NCBI GenBank assembly: GCA_964503615.1
Contig: CAZDBA010000049.1
Coordinates: 1-30,067 of the forward strand
Source of the DNA: CAZDBA01 sp964503615
GTDB lineage: Bacteria > Planctomycetota > Planctomycetia > Pirellulales > Pirellulaceae
Reading direction: 5' to 3'
Length of the DNA: 30,067 nucleotides
Shown: positions 7,951-16,656 of the stretch, in pieces
Layout of the letters: the number at the start of each line of letters is the position of its first letter
Position numbering within the stretch: the stretch's first letter is position 1
Position numbers and translations under genes: made by a program
Notes under the pieces: generated by a model
Database searches by the model: none
Seen by the model: the letters and a program-made list of their open reading frames with translations, nothing else
What the model was told of the DNA's origin: nothing

Positions 7951-9447
7951 TTATTGAAAGTCCGATTTCATAATGGGTGCACCTCGGAAAATGCGACGGC
8001 GTGTCGTTTTTCCGATTGCGTCTTTCGAGCCCTTGGCCGAGCCACTTGGAATGAGCTTTGCAGGCCAGTTTTCAACTTTCAGATCAGCTTCACTCAACAA
8101 TTCGCCAACCTCAATTGAGCGAGTTGCAACCACTATAGGTTGCATCTCAACCGAATTGGTCGATTTGAAATCCTGAAAACCTTCATCCTGAAATCTCTGG
8201 TTCGCGGCAGCCCCAATCTCGTGTACATCCGAGTAGAACTCTTCCAGTTTCCTCTCAAAATTGGAGGGTTTTTCAAACGACACGTTTGCGGTCGAATCTA
8301 TTCTTGAGAGATGAACCGAATTAATTATTTCCAAACCGAATTGAGCATGTTTCGCCGCGAAAGGATTGCCGTTGGACGATCCTGATCCTGATCCTTGGAA
8401 CATCTTGACCATCTGAATTCCTTCGTTCAGCGATTTTCGAGCTTCCCTTAGAAATGCGCTGGCAGATTTTGAACTTCCAAAATCCAAGTCAACGTTTAGC
8501 ATCGCTTGATCTTCAACATCGACAGAGAATTTCACCTCTTTAATTTCGCTTAGGTTAGCTTCCCATCCGCTGTCGCTCTGCATTGGAGAAGTTGGAATCG
8601 CGTCTTTGGGAACCACTCCCGCTACGAACAGGTCACCGTCGAATCCAGAATCCGCATCTTGAAACTCGCTTAACCAGTTATTAATTCTGCTATTGTTCGC
8701 ACTGAGGTTTTGCTCCAGCAGATTGCGGTTACAAAGAAGGAAAGTTCTCTCGTCCAGTTTGACAAAGATTCCAGGGTCTCCGCTCGCGGGTGCAAGAATC
8801 TCAAGTCCTCGCCATTCTTGGACATTCAAAGTGCTACCCGAAAGGAATGGTTGGGTGTAACTTTTAACCTTGTCCCACGAAATTGCTTTTTCGAATCGTA
8901 CCAATGCGGTAAAATTCTCTTGTACATCTGTTCCGGTCGATTCAACTTTCGGCTCGGCGCTCGAATCAAGCTGTGCTTTTATTCGCGCCATCAATTGTTC
9001 CTGTCGTCTTTGCATCGTTTGGGTAAGCGTTTCAATGCTCGACGCGACAATAACCAACTCCACGTTTTCCATCTTTGATCCTGTCGCAGGCATTGGAATC
9101 ATCGTCGATGCGAGTGCTAGTTGCGATTTGATGGGACTATACTCAAGCAGTTGTTGTGGCCGCACAATCAAAAGCATATCTGCGTTCTGAGGTGCGAATG
9201 CTGAAAAAGAACTTGGGCTTGTGAAAGCGGGCAATGCCAGAGGTGGCAGATTCAAAGAGGGCATCGGCTGTACGCGATCAGGCGTCGGTGTCGCCCTTAT
9301 AACAGGCTCTTTCACAACCTTTTTGCTGGAAGCGGAGCGTGTTTTCTTTTTGTCACCAAAGTGAATATGAATCGTTTGGCCAAAACACAGACTTGGCATG
9401 CAAACAAACAACAAAACAAGTAGAGTCGATCGAGTATTGAGTTTCAT
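7951..9447 (-). CDS. Secreted planctomycete protein with a C-terminal SAF domain
   Basis: 498-residue protein. The ATG at 9447 is chosen over the TTG at 9471 because it gives a clean signal peptide (MKLNTRSTLLVLLFVCMPSLCFG, cut near residue 24) and has an AGG ribosome binding site six bases upstream. A basic, Pro-rich linker follows, then a long mixed alpha/beta region without a family I recognise. The last ~65 residues (from about ATRSIEVGELLSEADL to the end) match a SAF domain of the CpaB/flagellar FlgA/antifreeze type, with the pattern 'I..G..L...DL....' and a final 'RRIFRGAPI...D'. In CpaB this domain serves pilus assembly, but the rest of this protein is not CpaB-like. The function is unknown. 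It is a single gene with a terminator on its 3' side. Confidence 0.82.
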   Translation of the reverse strand: MKLNTRSTLLVLLFVCMPSLCFGQTIHIHFGDKKKTRSASSKKVVKEPVIRATPTPDRVQPMPSLNLPPLALPAFTSPSSFSAFAPQNADMLLIVRPQQLLEYSPIKSQLALASTMIPMPATGSKMENVELVIVASSIETLTQTMQRRQEQLMARIKAQLDSSAEPKVESTGTDVQENFTALVRFEKAISWDKVKSYTQPFLSGSTLNVQEWRGLEILAPASGDPGIFVKLDERTFLLCNRNLLEQNLSANNSRINNWLSEFQDADSGFDGDLFVAGVVPKDAIPTSPMQSDSGWEANLSEIKEVKFSVDVEDQAMLNVDLDFGSSKSASAFLREARKSLNEGIQMVKMFQGSGSGSSNGNPFAAKHAQFGLEIINSVHLSRIDSTANVSFEKPSNFERKLEEFYSDVHEIGAAANQRFQDEGFQDFKSTNSVEMQPIVVATRSIEVGELLSEADLKVENWPAKLIPSGSAKGSKDAIGKTTRRRIFRGAPIMKSDFQ

Positions 9448-9551
9448 AACGGGCCTAAAGCTTACAGACAACGAGGTTTAAAGTAGAGCTAAAAACCTAA
9501 GTCACTATTTGTAAGCACGCCCCATTTCAGAGGGACTTAGCGCAGCTAGAA

Positions 9552-9626
9552 AATCAGCGAGCGCCGGTAGACGCGAATATACCGGTATTGATGGCCTGAG
9601 CCGCTAACGCGTAATCGCCGCTGATT
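9552..9626. repeat. Nested inverted repeats downstream of the cysteine desulfurase gene
   Basis: AATCAGCG (9552-9559) is matched by CGCTGATT (9619-9626), enclosing a second perfect stem CCGGTA (9564-9569)/TACCGG (9580-9585). Read on the minus strand, the outer stem ends CGCTGATTTTC, so it could act as a terminator for the uvrA-desulfurase transcript, which stops at 9644. The 49-base space between the inner and outer right arms makes it unlike a simple terminator. Confidence 0.45.
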
Positions 9627-9643
9627 CTTGAAACTCAAACAGT

Positions 9644-10789
9644 CTAAACTGAGCGGGCTTGGGAAAGCACTTCCCATGCTTCGACCAGTTGCTGACTTGC
9701 CTGATCAATCTCGTCTTGGGATGTCGTCCACCCCACGCTCAAACGCATCGTGCCAGCGATCTCTTTTGCCGAAGCCCCCATGGCGCTCAAAGTCACACTT
9801 TCCGTTGAACCGCTGTGGCAAGCCGAACCGGTTGAAGCACAGAGGTGTTCAATCCGCTGCAACATTTCGGCGGCAACAACGTCAGGAAAGACAACACTCA
9901 GCGTGTTCGGCAACCGTTCCACCTGGCCACCGTTTACCTTTAAAGCTCGTCCTATCATCATTTGTAAATTGTTGAGCAAGCGATCACGCAGTTCACTCAT
10001 TTTTTTCGGCGATTCATCAATCGCCTTGCCCGCATACAAACAGGCTCGCCCCAACCCAACGATAAACGCTGTATTCTCGGTGCCGGGGCGCATGCCGTTT
10101 TCATGACCGGCTCCGTGCATCGCTGGCTCAAGATCCAATCCGTCGCGAACAAATAACGCACCAATACCTTTGGGTGCATACAATTTGTGGCCCGCAATCG
10201 TCAGCATATCGACATCCATATGGTCTACATAAGTCGGTATCTTTCCGACAGCTTGCGAAGCATCCGTATGAACCAGAATTCCATTCTTGTGACAAATTGC
10301 AGCGATCTGGGCGATCGGCTGTACCGTACCAATCTCATTGTTGGCATGCATAATACTGACCAATCGTGTATCGGGCCGAATCGCAGCGGCTACCGTTTCA
10401 GGTTGCACAACGCCGTTGGAATCGCAGGGAACCACAGTTAAATCAAAACCGATCCGCTCCAGGAACTTTGCCGGTTCCACGACAGCGGGATGCTCGATCG
10501 CCGATATGATCAAGTGCCCCGAGCCAACCACACCACGAAACATTGCGCCTTTGATGGCCATGTTATTACTCTCGGTACCGCCCGAAGTAAAAACAACTTC
10601 GTCGTGCGAACATCCTAATAAACCAGCCACCTGAGCCCGCGCGTCTTCGATCGCTTCGGCCGCGGCACGCCCCAAAGCATGCGAGCTGGACGGGTTGCCA
10701 AAATGATCGGTCAAAAAGGGTGTCATCGCATCAACGACACTGGGCGCGATCGGAGTCGTCGCGTTGTAGTCAAGGTAAATATGTTGCAT
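9644..10789 (-). CDS. Cysteine desulfurase, NifS/IscS family
   Basis: 381-residue PLP-dependent class V aminotransferase that removes sulfur from L-cysteine as an enzyme persulfide for Fe-S cluster assembly or thiolation. It starts with the family opening YLDYNATTPI (5-14). The PLP lysine is K202 in AGHKLYAPKG, and the catalytic cysteine is C324 in STGSACHSG. HTDASQAVGK (174-183) is the other conserved block. The ATG at 10789 is preferred to the TTG at 10822, because the upstream 11 residues are not conserved. It lies 35 bp downstream of uvrA on the same strand and is probably co-transcribed. No scaffold (IscU/NifU) gene is adjacent, so whether it is nifS, iscS or a dedicated thiolation enzyme cannot be decided here. 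Confidence 0.93.
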   Translation of the reverse strand: MQHIYLDYNATTPIAPSVVDAMTPFLTDHFGNPSSSHALGRAAAEAIEDARAQVAGLLGCSHDEVVFTSGGTESNNMAIKGAMFRGVVGSGHLIISAIEHPAVVEPAKFLERIGFDLTVVPCDSNGVVQPETVAAAIRPDTRLVSIMHANNEIGTVQPIAQIAAICHKNGILVHTDASQAVGKIPTYVDHMDVDMLTIAGHKLYAPKGIGALFVRDGLDLEPAMHGAGHENGMRPGTENTAFIVGLGRACLYAGKAIDESPKKMSELRDRLLNNLQMMIGRALKVNGGQVERLPNTLSVVFPDVVAAEMLQRIEHLCASTGSACHSGSTESVTLSAMGASAKEIAGTMRLSVGWTTSQDEIDQASQQLVEAWEVLSQARSV

Positions 10790-10824
10790 CGTCTTTTCGT
10801 CTTTCCAAACCTGAAATACCAAAA

Positions 10825-13656
10825 CTAAACATCACGCAACGCTTGGCCCGTATGCGATTGCGGATTGGAGGCCACCTCCTGTACGGTGCCCGTCGCCACA
10901 ATTTGTCCGCCAGCCTCTCCGCCCTCGGGCCCAACGTCGATCACCCAATCGGAGCTTTTTATCACATCCAAATTGTGCTCAATAACGATAACGGTATTCC
11001 CCTTTTCCACCAATTGCGAAATTACGTTCAAAAGCCGGCGAACATCTTCGAAATGCAAACCGGTTGTCGGTTCGTCCAGCAAATATACGGTATGACCCTG
11101 AGATTTTCTGGCAAGTTCCGCCGCCAGTTTGACCCGCTGCGCCTCGCCACCGCTTAACGTTGACGACGGTTGCCCCAGTGAAAGATAGCCCAGCCCCACA
11201 TCTGACAGGCACTGCAATACCGTCGAGATTTTTTCGATATTCTCAAACTCAACCAAAGCTCTCTCAACCGGTGCGTTCAAAACTTCAGCGATCGTCATCC
11301 CTCGAAAGCGAACTTGCAAAGTCTGTTGATTGAATCGTCGTCCATTGCAGATGGGGCAAGTTACAAACAGGTCGGGCAAAAAGTTCATTTTGATTCGCCG
11401 CTGCCCATGCCCCTGACAGGCACCACAATGGCCAGCTTTCGAATTGAAGCTGAATCGCGAAGCGGTGTAGCCCAACCGTTTCGCCTCTTTGGTTGCCGCA
11501 AAGATTTTGCGAACTTCCGCCCAGACTCCAGTAGCCGTTGCGGCACATCCTCGTGAAGTGCGACCGATCGGGCGTTGGTCGACTTGCACCAGGCGATCTA
11601 TCAGTTCCAATCCACTCACCGATTCATACGGCGACGACTCTTTTACCAGCAATCCCAAATGTTCACGGATCGCCGGAGCCAATGTGCGATTGATTAACGT
11701 ACTTTTGCCACTTCCGCTAACCCCCGTCACGCAACAAAACACTCCCAGCGGAATCGTCACGTCAACATTTTGCAGATTGAAACCAGACGCACCACGGAGC
11801 TCGATAACTCGGCCTGGATCTATCTCTCGCGGACGGGCCACTGTCTTCGAATCGCAGAGCGTTTTCTTGCCAGCAAGGTATTGCCCTGTCAAACTGGCTT
11901 CGCACTGCATCACTTCGTCCGGAGTTCCCGCGGCAACGATTTCGCCACCACGCTTGCCCGCTTGGGGTCCAACGTCGATCAAGAAGTCGGCAACCCGCAT
12001 GATCTCATCGTCATGCTCAACAACGATTACCGTATTCCCACTTTTCTGCAAATCACGAATCGTCGAAATCAAGCGGGCGTTATCCCGTGGATGCAATCCG
12101 ATCGAAGGTTCGTCCAAAACAAAGCAAACATTGGTCAAGCCGGTCCCGATCGCGGTCGCCAAACGAACACGTTGATGTTCTCCGCCGCTGATCGAACTTC
12201 CTCGGCGGTCCAAGCTTAAATAGCCAACCCCGACCTTCTGTAAAAATCTCAACCGCCCCAAAATCTCGGTAAACAAAGGCTTTGCCAATTCGGATCGATG
12301 GTCATCAAACGTAAGCGATTCAAAAAAATGAATCGCCTCGTCGATTGGCAAAGCGGTAATCGAAGCGATCGTTAGCCCATTCAGAAAAACCGAATTGGCT
12401 TGCGGTTTGAGACGAGAGCCCTTACACGCGACGCAATCTACATTAGTTTGCAAAGCCTCCAACAGCTCCAACCTTTCGGGGTTGGTTTCGGTCGACAGCT
12501 CTTTTCGCAACAACATCAAAATACCAACACTGTTTTTCTCAGTTCCGGTCCATAACCGCCCCAGCGATTCTTCGCCCCAACGAACCAGCGGTGTGTTGAT
12601 GTCCTGCTGCAACTCTTTTAACAGTGGCGACAATTCGTTGAGTCGTTTTTCGCGAGCGCGTGTTGTTAAATCTTCCCAACATTTAACGGCTCCCCCGTTC
12701 AATGACCGCGATGAATCTAAAACCCGCTCGCCGTCGAACCCTTCCAGTATCCCAACACCCGAGCAAGTCTCGCATGCTCCGTGGGGGCTGTTAAAACTAA
12801 ACGAACGCGGCTCGACCTCTGCGTAGCTAATGTTGCAATCGGGACAAGCGTACTGAGTGCTGTAAGTGGTGTCGTGCCACTGTCGATCTGCATCCATGTG
12901 CGCGATCAGGCAAGCCCCCTCCCCCAATCTTGTTGCCAACTCCAACGATTCGAACAAACGGCTTTCAATGCCTTCGCGGATAACAATTCGATCGGTAACC
13001 GCTTCGATCGTATGATTGGCTGACGGCGAAAGTTCTGGAACCGATTCGATATCCAACACTTCACCATTGACTCGAACTCGAACCAAACACTCAGTGCGAA
13101 TCTTTTCAAAAACAGCCGCCTGAGCGCCTCGGCGATCACGAACCATCGGTGCCATCACCATCAACTTGGTGCCCTCAGGCAGTTCGGTCAGACGATCGCG
13201 AATTTGCTCAAGCGATTGCTGACGGATCGGTTGGCCGCATTGGTGACAACGGACCTCTCCGAACCGAGCCAACAATACGCGCAAGTAGTCGTAGATCTCA
13301 GTGATCGTTCCAACGGTGCTTCGCGGATTCTCTTGCGATGGCCTTTGATCGATCGCTAAAGTTGGCGGCAGACCATCAATCAATTCAACTTCGGCGCGAG
13401 GCAGTTGTGAAATAAACTGGCGAGTGTAAACCGATTGGCTTTCGATAAACTGCCTGCGACCTTCAGCAAAAATCGTATCAAAGGCAAGAGAAGATTTTCC
13501 GCTGCCGCTGACGCCTGTAATGACAATCAACTGGTCGTGTGGAATGTCGATATCGACTTGCTTCAAGTTGTGTGTGCTCGCGCCGCGGATGCGAATACAA
13601 TCCGTCTGAACCTGGTCGGGCTTTGATTCGGTCGTTGGCGTTGCTTGGAAAGTCAC
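10825..13656 (-). CDS. uvrA: Excinuclease ABC subunit A
   Basis: 943-residue nucleotide-excision-repair ATPase, the normal length for UvrA. Two ABC modules are present: Walker A at about 48-56 (GVSGSGKSS) and about 643-655 (GVSGSGKST), with signature motifs ISGGEHQR (about 490) and LSGGEAQR (about 833). The UvrB-binding and insertion region between about 130 and 245 is present, so this is not a short UvrA2. Zinc-binding cysteines occur as CHQC, CPDC...CETC, and the C-terminal CGACQGHG...CPIC module near 745-770. The start is GTG at 13656; an ATG three bases out of frame upstream (13669) opens only Met-Glu-Phe-stop. Followed at 35 bp by the cysteine desulfurase. UvrA works with UvrB and UvrC on bulky and UV lesions. 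Confidence 0.97.
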   Translation of the reverse strand: MTFQATPTTESKPDQVQTDCIRIRGASTHNLKQVDIDIPHDQLIVITGVSGSGKSSLAFDTIFAEGRRQFIESQSVYTRQFISQLPRAEVELIDGLPPTLAIDQRPSQENPRSTVGTITEIYDYLRVLLARFGEVRCHQCGQPIRQQSLEQIRDRLTELPEGTKLMVMAPMVRDRRGAQAAVFEKIRTECLVRVRVNGEVLDIESVPELSPSANHTIEAVTDRIVIREGIESRLFESLELATRLGEGACLIAHMDADRQWHDTTYSTQYACPDCNISYAEVEPRSFSFNSPHGACETCSGVGILEGFDGERVLDSSRSLNGGAVKCWEDLTTRAREKRLNELSPLLKELQQDINTPLVRWGEESLGRLWTGTEKNSVGILMLLRKELSTETNPERLELLEALQTNVDCVACKGSRLKPQANSVFLNGLTIASITALPIDEAIHFFESLTFDDHRSELAKPLFTEILGRLRFLQKVGVGYLSLDRRGSSISGGEHQRVRLATAIGTGLTNVCFVLDEPSIGLHPRDNARLISTIRDLQKSGNTVIVVEHDDEIMRVADFLIDVGPQAGKRGGEIVAAGTPDEVMQCEASLTGQYLAGKKTLCDSKTVARPREIDPGRVIELRGASGFNLQNVDVTIPLGVFCCVTGVSGSGKSTLINRTLAPAIREHLGLLVKESSPYESVSGLELIDRLVQVDQRPIGRTSRGCAATATGVWAEVRKIFAATKEAKRLGYTASRFSFNSKAGHCGACQGHGQRRIKMNFLPDLFVTCPICNGRRFNQQTLQVRFRGMTIAEVLNAPVERALVEFENIEKISTVLQCLSDVGLGYLSLGQPSSTLSGGEAQRVKLAAELARKSQGHTVYLLDEPTTGLHFEDVRRLLNVISQLVEKGNTVIVIEHNLDVIKSSDWVIDVGPEGGEAGGQIVATGTVQEVASNPQSHTGQALRDV

Positions 13657-14060
13657 TTCAGAATTCCATTATTTGCGTTCATAGTCACCTTTCGATCAGC
13701 GCAAGATGCGTAAGGCACTACCGTTGTGGGAGCGAATGGCGACTTTAAGGACATCGCCTGTTTTTGAAAAGGCTCCTATGAATATTGCGGAAAAACCAAG
13801 CGTGAGAAGCGAACAAAATTCAAAAGTCGTCGAACAAACAGGCAAAAATCACGCGAAACCAAGCAGTTTATTGCTTCAACATCGGTTTTCGTTTCGACAA
13901 ACTGGGTAGGGAAGTGAATCTTCCATTGCGAAACAATTATTGGTTCTTTGCTGTTTAAAGCTTTATCATCCGGTTTGACTTGGTATGATGCGAATGCAGC
14001 GAGACAGCTAATGCACGCGGTGTTGGCGTCGCTGCGGACCACTTTTTAGGATTAGAATTA
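13657..14060. other. Intergenic region between divergent uvrA and the cold-shock gene
   Basis: 404 bp holding the promoters of uvrA (minus) and the cold-shock gene (plus). No LexA-like box that I can recognise lies near the uvrA start. Open frames in this stretch look non-coding. Confidence 0.4.
13981..13989 (+). promoter_or_regulatory. Possible extended -10 promoter of the cold-shock gene
   Basis: TGGTATGAT has the form of an extended -10 element (TGnTATnaT). No good -35 box lies 17 bases upstream. It would give a leader of about 65 bases before the ATG at 14061. Confidence 0.3.
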
Positions 14061-14258
14061 ATGGCTGAAGGCACTATCAAACGACTCACTGACAAAGGAT
14101 TTGGATTTATCGACGTTGGAAAAGACAAGGACTTGTTCTTTCACTCTTCGAGCCTCGTAGGCGTACGCTATGACGAGCTTCGAGAAGGACAGCGTGTCAC
14201 ATTCACTGAAGGTCAAGGACAAAAAGGTCCTTGCGCTGAGAACGTGGAAGTCGCCTAG
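14061..14258 (+). CDS. Cold-shock domain protein
   Basis: 65-residue single-domain OB-fold RNA/DNA chaperone of the CspA family. It has both RNA-binding motifs, here as KGFGFID (12-18) and DLFFHSSSL (24-32), and the family opening GTIKRLTD. An AGGA ribosome binding site at 14048-14051 lies nine bases before the ATG. Such proteins melt mRNA structure and often control their own message through a structured leader. It is monocistronic: about 145 bp of untranslated sequence follows, then a strong terminator. Similar small cold-shock proteins occur in many planctomycetes. Confidence 0.95.
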   Translation: MAEGTIKRLTDKGFGFIDVGKDKDLFFHSSSLVGVRYDELREGQRVTFTEGQGQKGPCAENVEVA

Positions 14259-14403
14259 TTGCGATTTGAGTCGACAAGAGCGCAAGCGATTGTCAAAACT
14301 GTTAGAGGAAAAGAAGAACATTTTTGCCAAGCTCTCATACTTAATCTTCCAGAAGACACTTGTAGTTAGTTAGACGAATTTCTTTATTTTCGAAATCACA
14401 TCC

Positions 14404-14436
14404 AAAGGCCGCAGCTATCCGCTGCGGCCTTTTTTG
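14404..14436. terminator. Strong rho-independent terminator
   Basis: AAAGGCCGCAGC (14404-14415) pairs perfectly over 12 bp with GCTGCGGCCTTT (14421-14432) around a 5-base loop, followed by more T. It ends the cold-shock transcript. The A run before the stem also allows it to stop the convergent radical SAM operon that ends at 14457. Confidence 0.9.
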
Positions 14437-14456
14437 TTGAACCGATGGCGAACAGC

Positions 14457-15347
14457 CTACTTCAGATTGGCGGCAGTGAATCTTGGATCGCGAATTGGCC
14501 AGCTAGCTGGAATCCTTTCGAGAATATTCTTCTCAAACAGTTGGTCCAATTTTCGCTTGTGCTGATTCACGTAACCAATGTGGCAACCACAAGTTTGATT
14601 AGTACACAGCGTCGGCCTAAGGCTTGCAAAAATATCGTCGCGGTAAATATTGGCAATTACCTTGTCAATAAAATGACATCGCCTGACGTCACCGTTGCCA
14701 TCAATCGTAAACGCAGTATCCCCAGCACGGCACCCCTCTCCTGCACTTGGGTAGTAGTGGCAGTTTAAGTGAAAGTACGGGTCGATCGAATTTAGAAACT
14801 CAAGGTCCTGTTCTTGATAATAGTCTGGCTCTCTTTTATAGCTGTTAATCCAAACGTAAACGTGATCGGGCAAACGATCACGAAGCTGCTGGATCGCATC
14901 GAAATGTTGACGCAGGCCGACAACTCCAACGCTGAACCGAATGTCCATCCCGATTAAATCGTTACACCGTTCCAGAAACCGATCCAGTGAAACCTGATCT
15001 GGGTGAAAGGTCGTCCAAAGCGAAAACGCATCTCGATCGACTGCTTCAAAATCATCCAACCGACAGCTTAGGTTTGTCTGCATCGAAACACGTTCGACAT
15101 TTGGCAACTGCGATAGACGAATCATCGCTTGTCGATAATACGAGTGGATGATCGCTTCGCCCCATGGCGTAAACATGACCCCGATCTGATTGTCGGTTTG
15201 AGATACCCACTCGACGAATTTTTGCAGCTGCTCGGCGTCCACCCGCAATTCTTCTTTTGTATTCGTCGTCTTGGCAAACGGGCAATAGCTACAGTCAAAA
15301 TTACAACTGCTTAGCGAGCCCCGATAGAGAATTCGATACGTTTTCAT
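14457..15347 (-). CDS. Radical SAM protein, STM4011 family
   Basis: 296-residue radical SAM enzyme. The [4Fe-4S]-SAM motif CNFDCSYC gives C15, C19 and C22 (CX3CX2C). The barrel core includes the MFTPWGEAIIH segment (58-68) in the place of the usual GGEP motif. The C-terminal part has further cysteines (C206, C224, C248, C253, C255) in GCRAG...RRCHF...LCTNQTCGC, which looks like a SPASM-type region for an auxiliary cluster. SPASM enzymes often modify peptides. The ATG overlaps the stop of the STM4012-type gene as ATGA (15344-15347). Family placement rests on sequence style plus its neighbours, which reproduce the STM4011-4012-4013 gene set. Last gene of the operon. Substrate unknown. Confidence 0.85.
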   Translation of the reverse strand: MKTYRILYRGSLSSCNFDCSYCPFAKTTNTKEELRVDAEQLQKFVEWVSQTDNQIGVMFTPWGEAIIHSYYRQAMIRLSQLPNVERVSMQTNLSCRLDDFEAVDRDAFSLWTTFHPDQVSLDRFLERCNDLIGMDIRFSVGVVGLRQHFDAIQQLRDRLPDHVYVWINSYKREPDYYQEQDLEFLNSIDPYFHLNCHYYPSAGEGCRAGDTAFTIDGNGDVRRCHFIDKVIANIYRDDIFASLRPTLCTNQTCGCHIGYVNQHKRKLDQLFEKNILERIPASWPIRDPRFTAANLK

Positions 15348-16636
15348 GCCAACTCAAATGCGTTCATGCGTTCAACGACAGTATCTGAGTACAACCAAGG
15401 CCCTATCACATCGGACCAGGAAAGGCCATCTGCGTTGAGTCGAATATACTCTGGATTTTGCTGCACCATCCCGAGATCGCTTAGCTCAGCAAGCTGCGGG
15501 AAATCAGTTTCAACCGGACCATGGAAGCGAGCGGAGTAATCGGCTCGGTTCAAACCCTCAGCATTGAGAAGAGATTTGATCAGATATCGCCGCTTCTGTT
15601 CGCCTTCTTCCAAGCGCACCCCGTAGGTCGCCAGCTGGAAACTCTCGTCCGAACTTTCGTTGAATTCGGCGATAATGTTCTTGACTCCCTTTTGCTTTAC
15701 AGCGTACTCGGAACTGTAGTGAAGCGACTGGGTATAGCTTCGAGCTCCCGGACCTAACCCGACCATCCCATCCTCCTGACAACAATAGTCAGAGACCAGT
15801 TGGGCTTCGGGGCGTCGAAATAACCTCATTGAGATCTGCTGGTAACCCGCCTCCAATAATTTTTCGCGAGCGACCAGGAAAAGCGATCGGCGATCGCTAC
15901 CCGTTGACTTGCCTGTATTGTCCAGTCCGGTAAGCGGTCGGACGTAAAGCGGATAAAGAAAAACTTCTTCCGGACGGTATGACAACGTTTGTTGAACGGT
16001 GTTCAGCCAAGACACTTCTGTTTGTCCTTGCATTCCATAAATGAGATCAAGATTAAAAACGGGAATCGACGACTGCTTGATCAATTCAATCGCATTGTGA
16101 ACTTCGCTATTTGCTTGCGGACGACCTAGATTCTTCAGGTCCCCCTTATCGAAGCTTTGCACTCCCATGCTGACCCGTGAAACTTTGTAGTCTTCGAGAA
16201 GAGCAAGTTTCTCGCGAGAGACGGTCGCGGGCGAAACTTCAAAAGATGAATTCTCCTGCTGCCAATCGATCGGCCAGTGTAAGTCCAGCTCGCTCAACAA
16301 ATACTGCAACTCTTCGATTGAAAGGAAACTGGGAGTTCCGCCGCCGAATGCCAGCTGGCTAATACGTTCCGGCTGAACCTGCTGGGCAACGATACCAGAC
16401 TGCCGGACAATCGACTTGAGTGTTTCACCGACGAAGCTTTTCCCAGGCCGAACCGTTGTAAAAAGATTGCAAAAACCGCATCGCATTTCGCAGAAAGGAA
16501 TATGCACGTAGAGATAGAGCGAACTTTTGTCCTCCTCTTGCCAAGCAGTTTGCAACTCAACAGCGGGCTCCAAAGTGCGATAGGAAAGTTTATGAGGGTA
16601 AGCGTACGCATAGCCCGCGAACTGATCGCTTTGCAT
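15344..16636 (-). CDS. Radical SAM protein, STM4012 family (HemW/HemN-like)
   Basis: About 430 residues from the ATG at 16636. The radical SAM cysteines are C49, C53 and C56 in CEMRCGFC, followed by FGGGTPSFLS, as in HemN/HemW-type enzymes. A HemN C-terminal-like domain follows. Despite the likeness to coproporphyrinogen dehydrogenase, its neighbours place it in the STM4012 family, whose reaction is not established. The frame is open to GTG 16708, which would overlap the upstream gene by 52 bp. A TTG at 16660 would overlap its stop as TTGA, matching the 4-base overlaps elsewhere in this operon; ATG 16636 is chosen as the conservative start. A short first stretch (YAYAYPHKLSYR, 9-20) precedes the barrel. 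Confidence 0.88.
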   Translation of the reverse strand: MQSDQFAGYAYAYPHKLSYRTLEPAVELQTAWQEEDKSSLYLYVHIPFCEMRCGFCNLFTTVRPGKSFVGETLKSIVRQSGIVAQQVQPERISQLAFGGGTPSFLSIEELQYLLSELDLHWPIDWQQENSSFEVSPATVSREKLALLEDYKVSRVSMGVQSFDKGDLKNLGRPQANSEVHNAIELIKQSSIPVFNLDLIYGMQGQTEVSWLNTVQQTLSYRPEEVFLYPLYVRPLTGLDNTGKSTGSDRRSLFLVAREKLLEAGYQQISMRLFRRPEAQLVSDYCCQEDGMVGLGPGARSYTQSLHYSSEYAVKQKGVKNIIAEFNESSDESFQLATYGVRLEEGEQKRRYLIKSLLNAEGLNRADYSARFHGPVETDFPQLAELSDLGMVQQNPEYIRLNADGLSWSDVIGPWLYSDTVVERMNAFELA

Positions 16637-16656
16637 CAACGTTTTCAAATCTCGTT

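Noticed and set aside
15344..16636. Coproporphyrinogen III dehydrogenase (hemN/hemW) for the second radical SAM gene
   Set aside because: The fold and motifs are HemW-like, but linkage to STM4011- and STM4013-type genes argues for the STM4012 family, and no haem genes are near.
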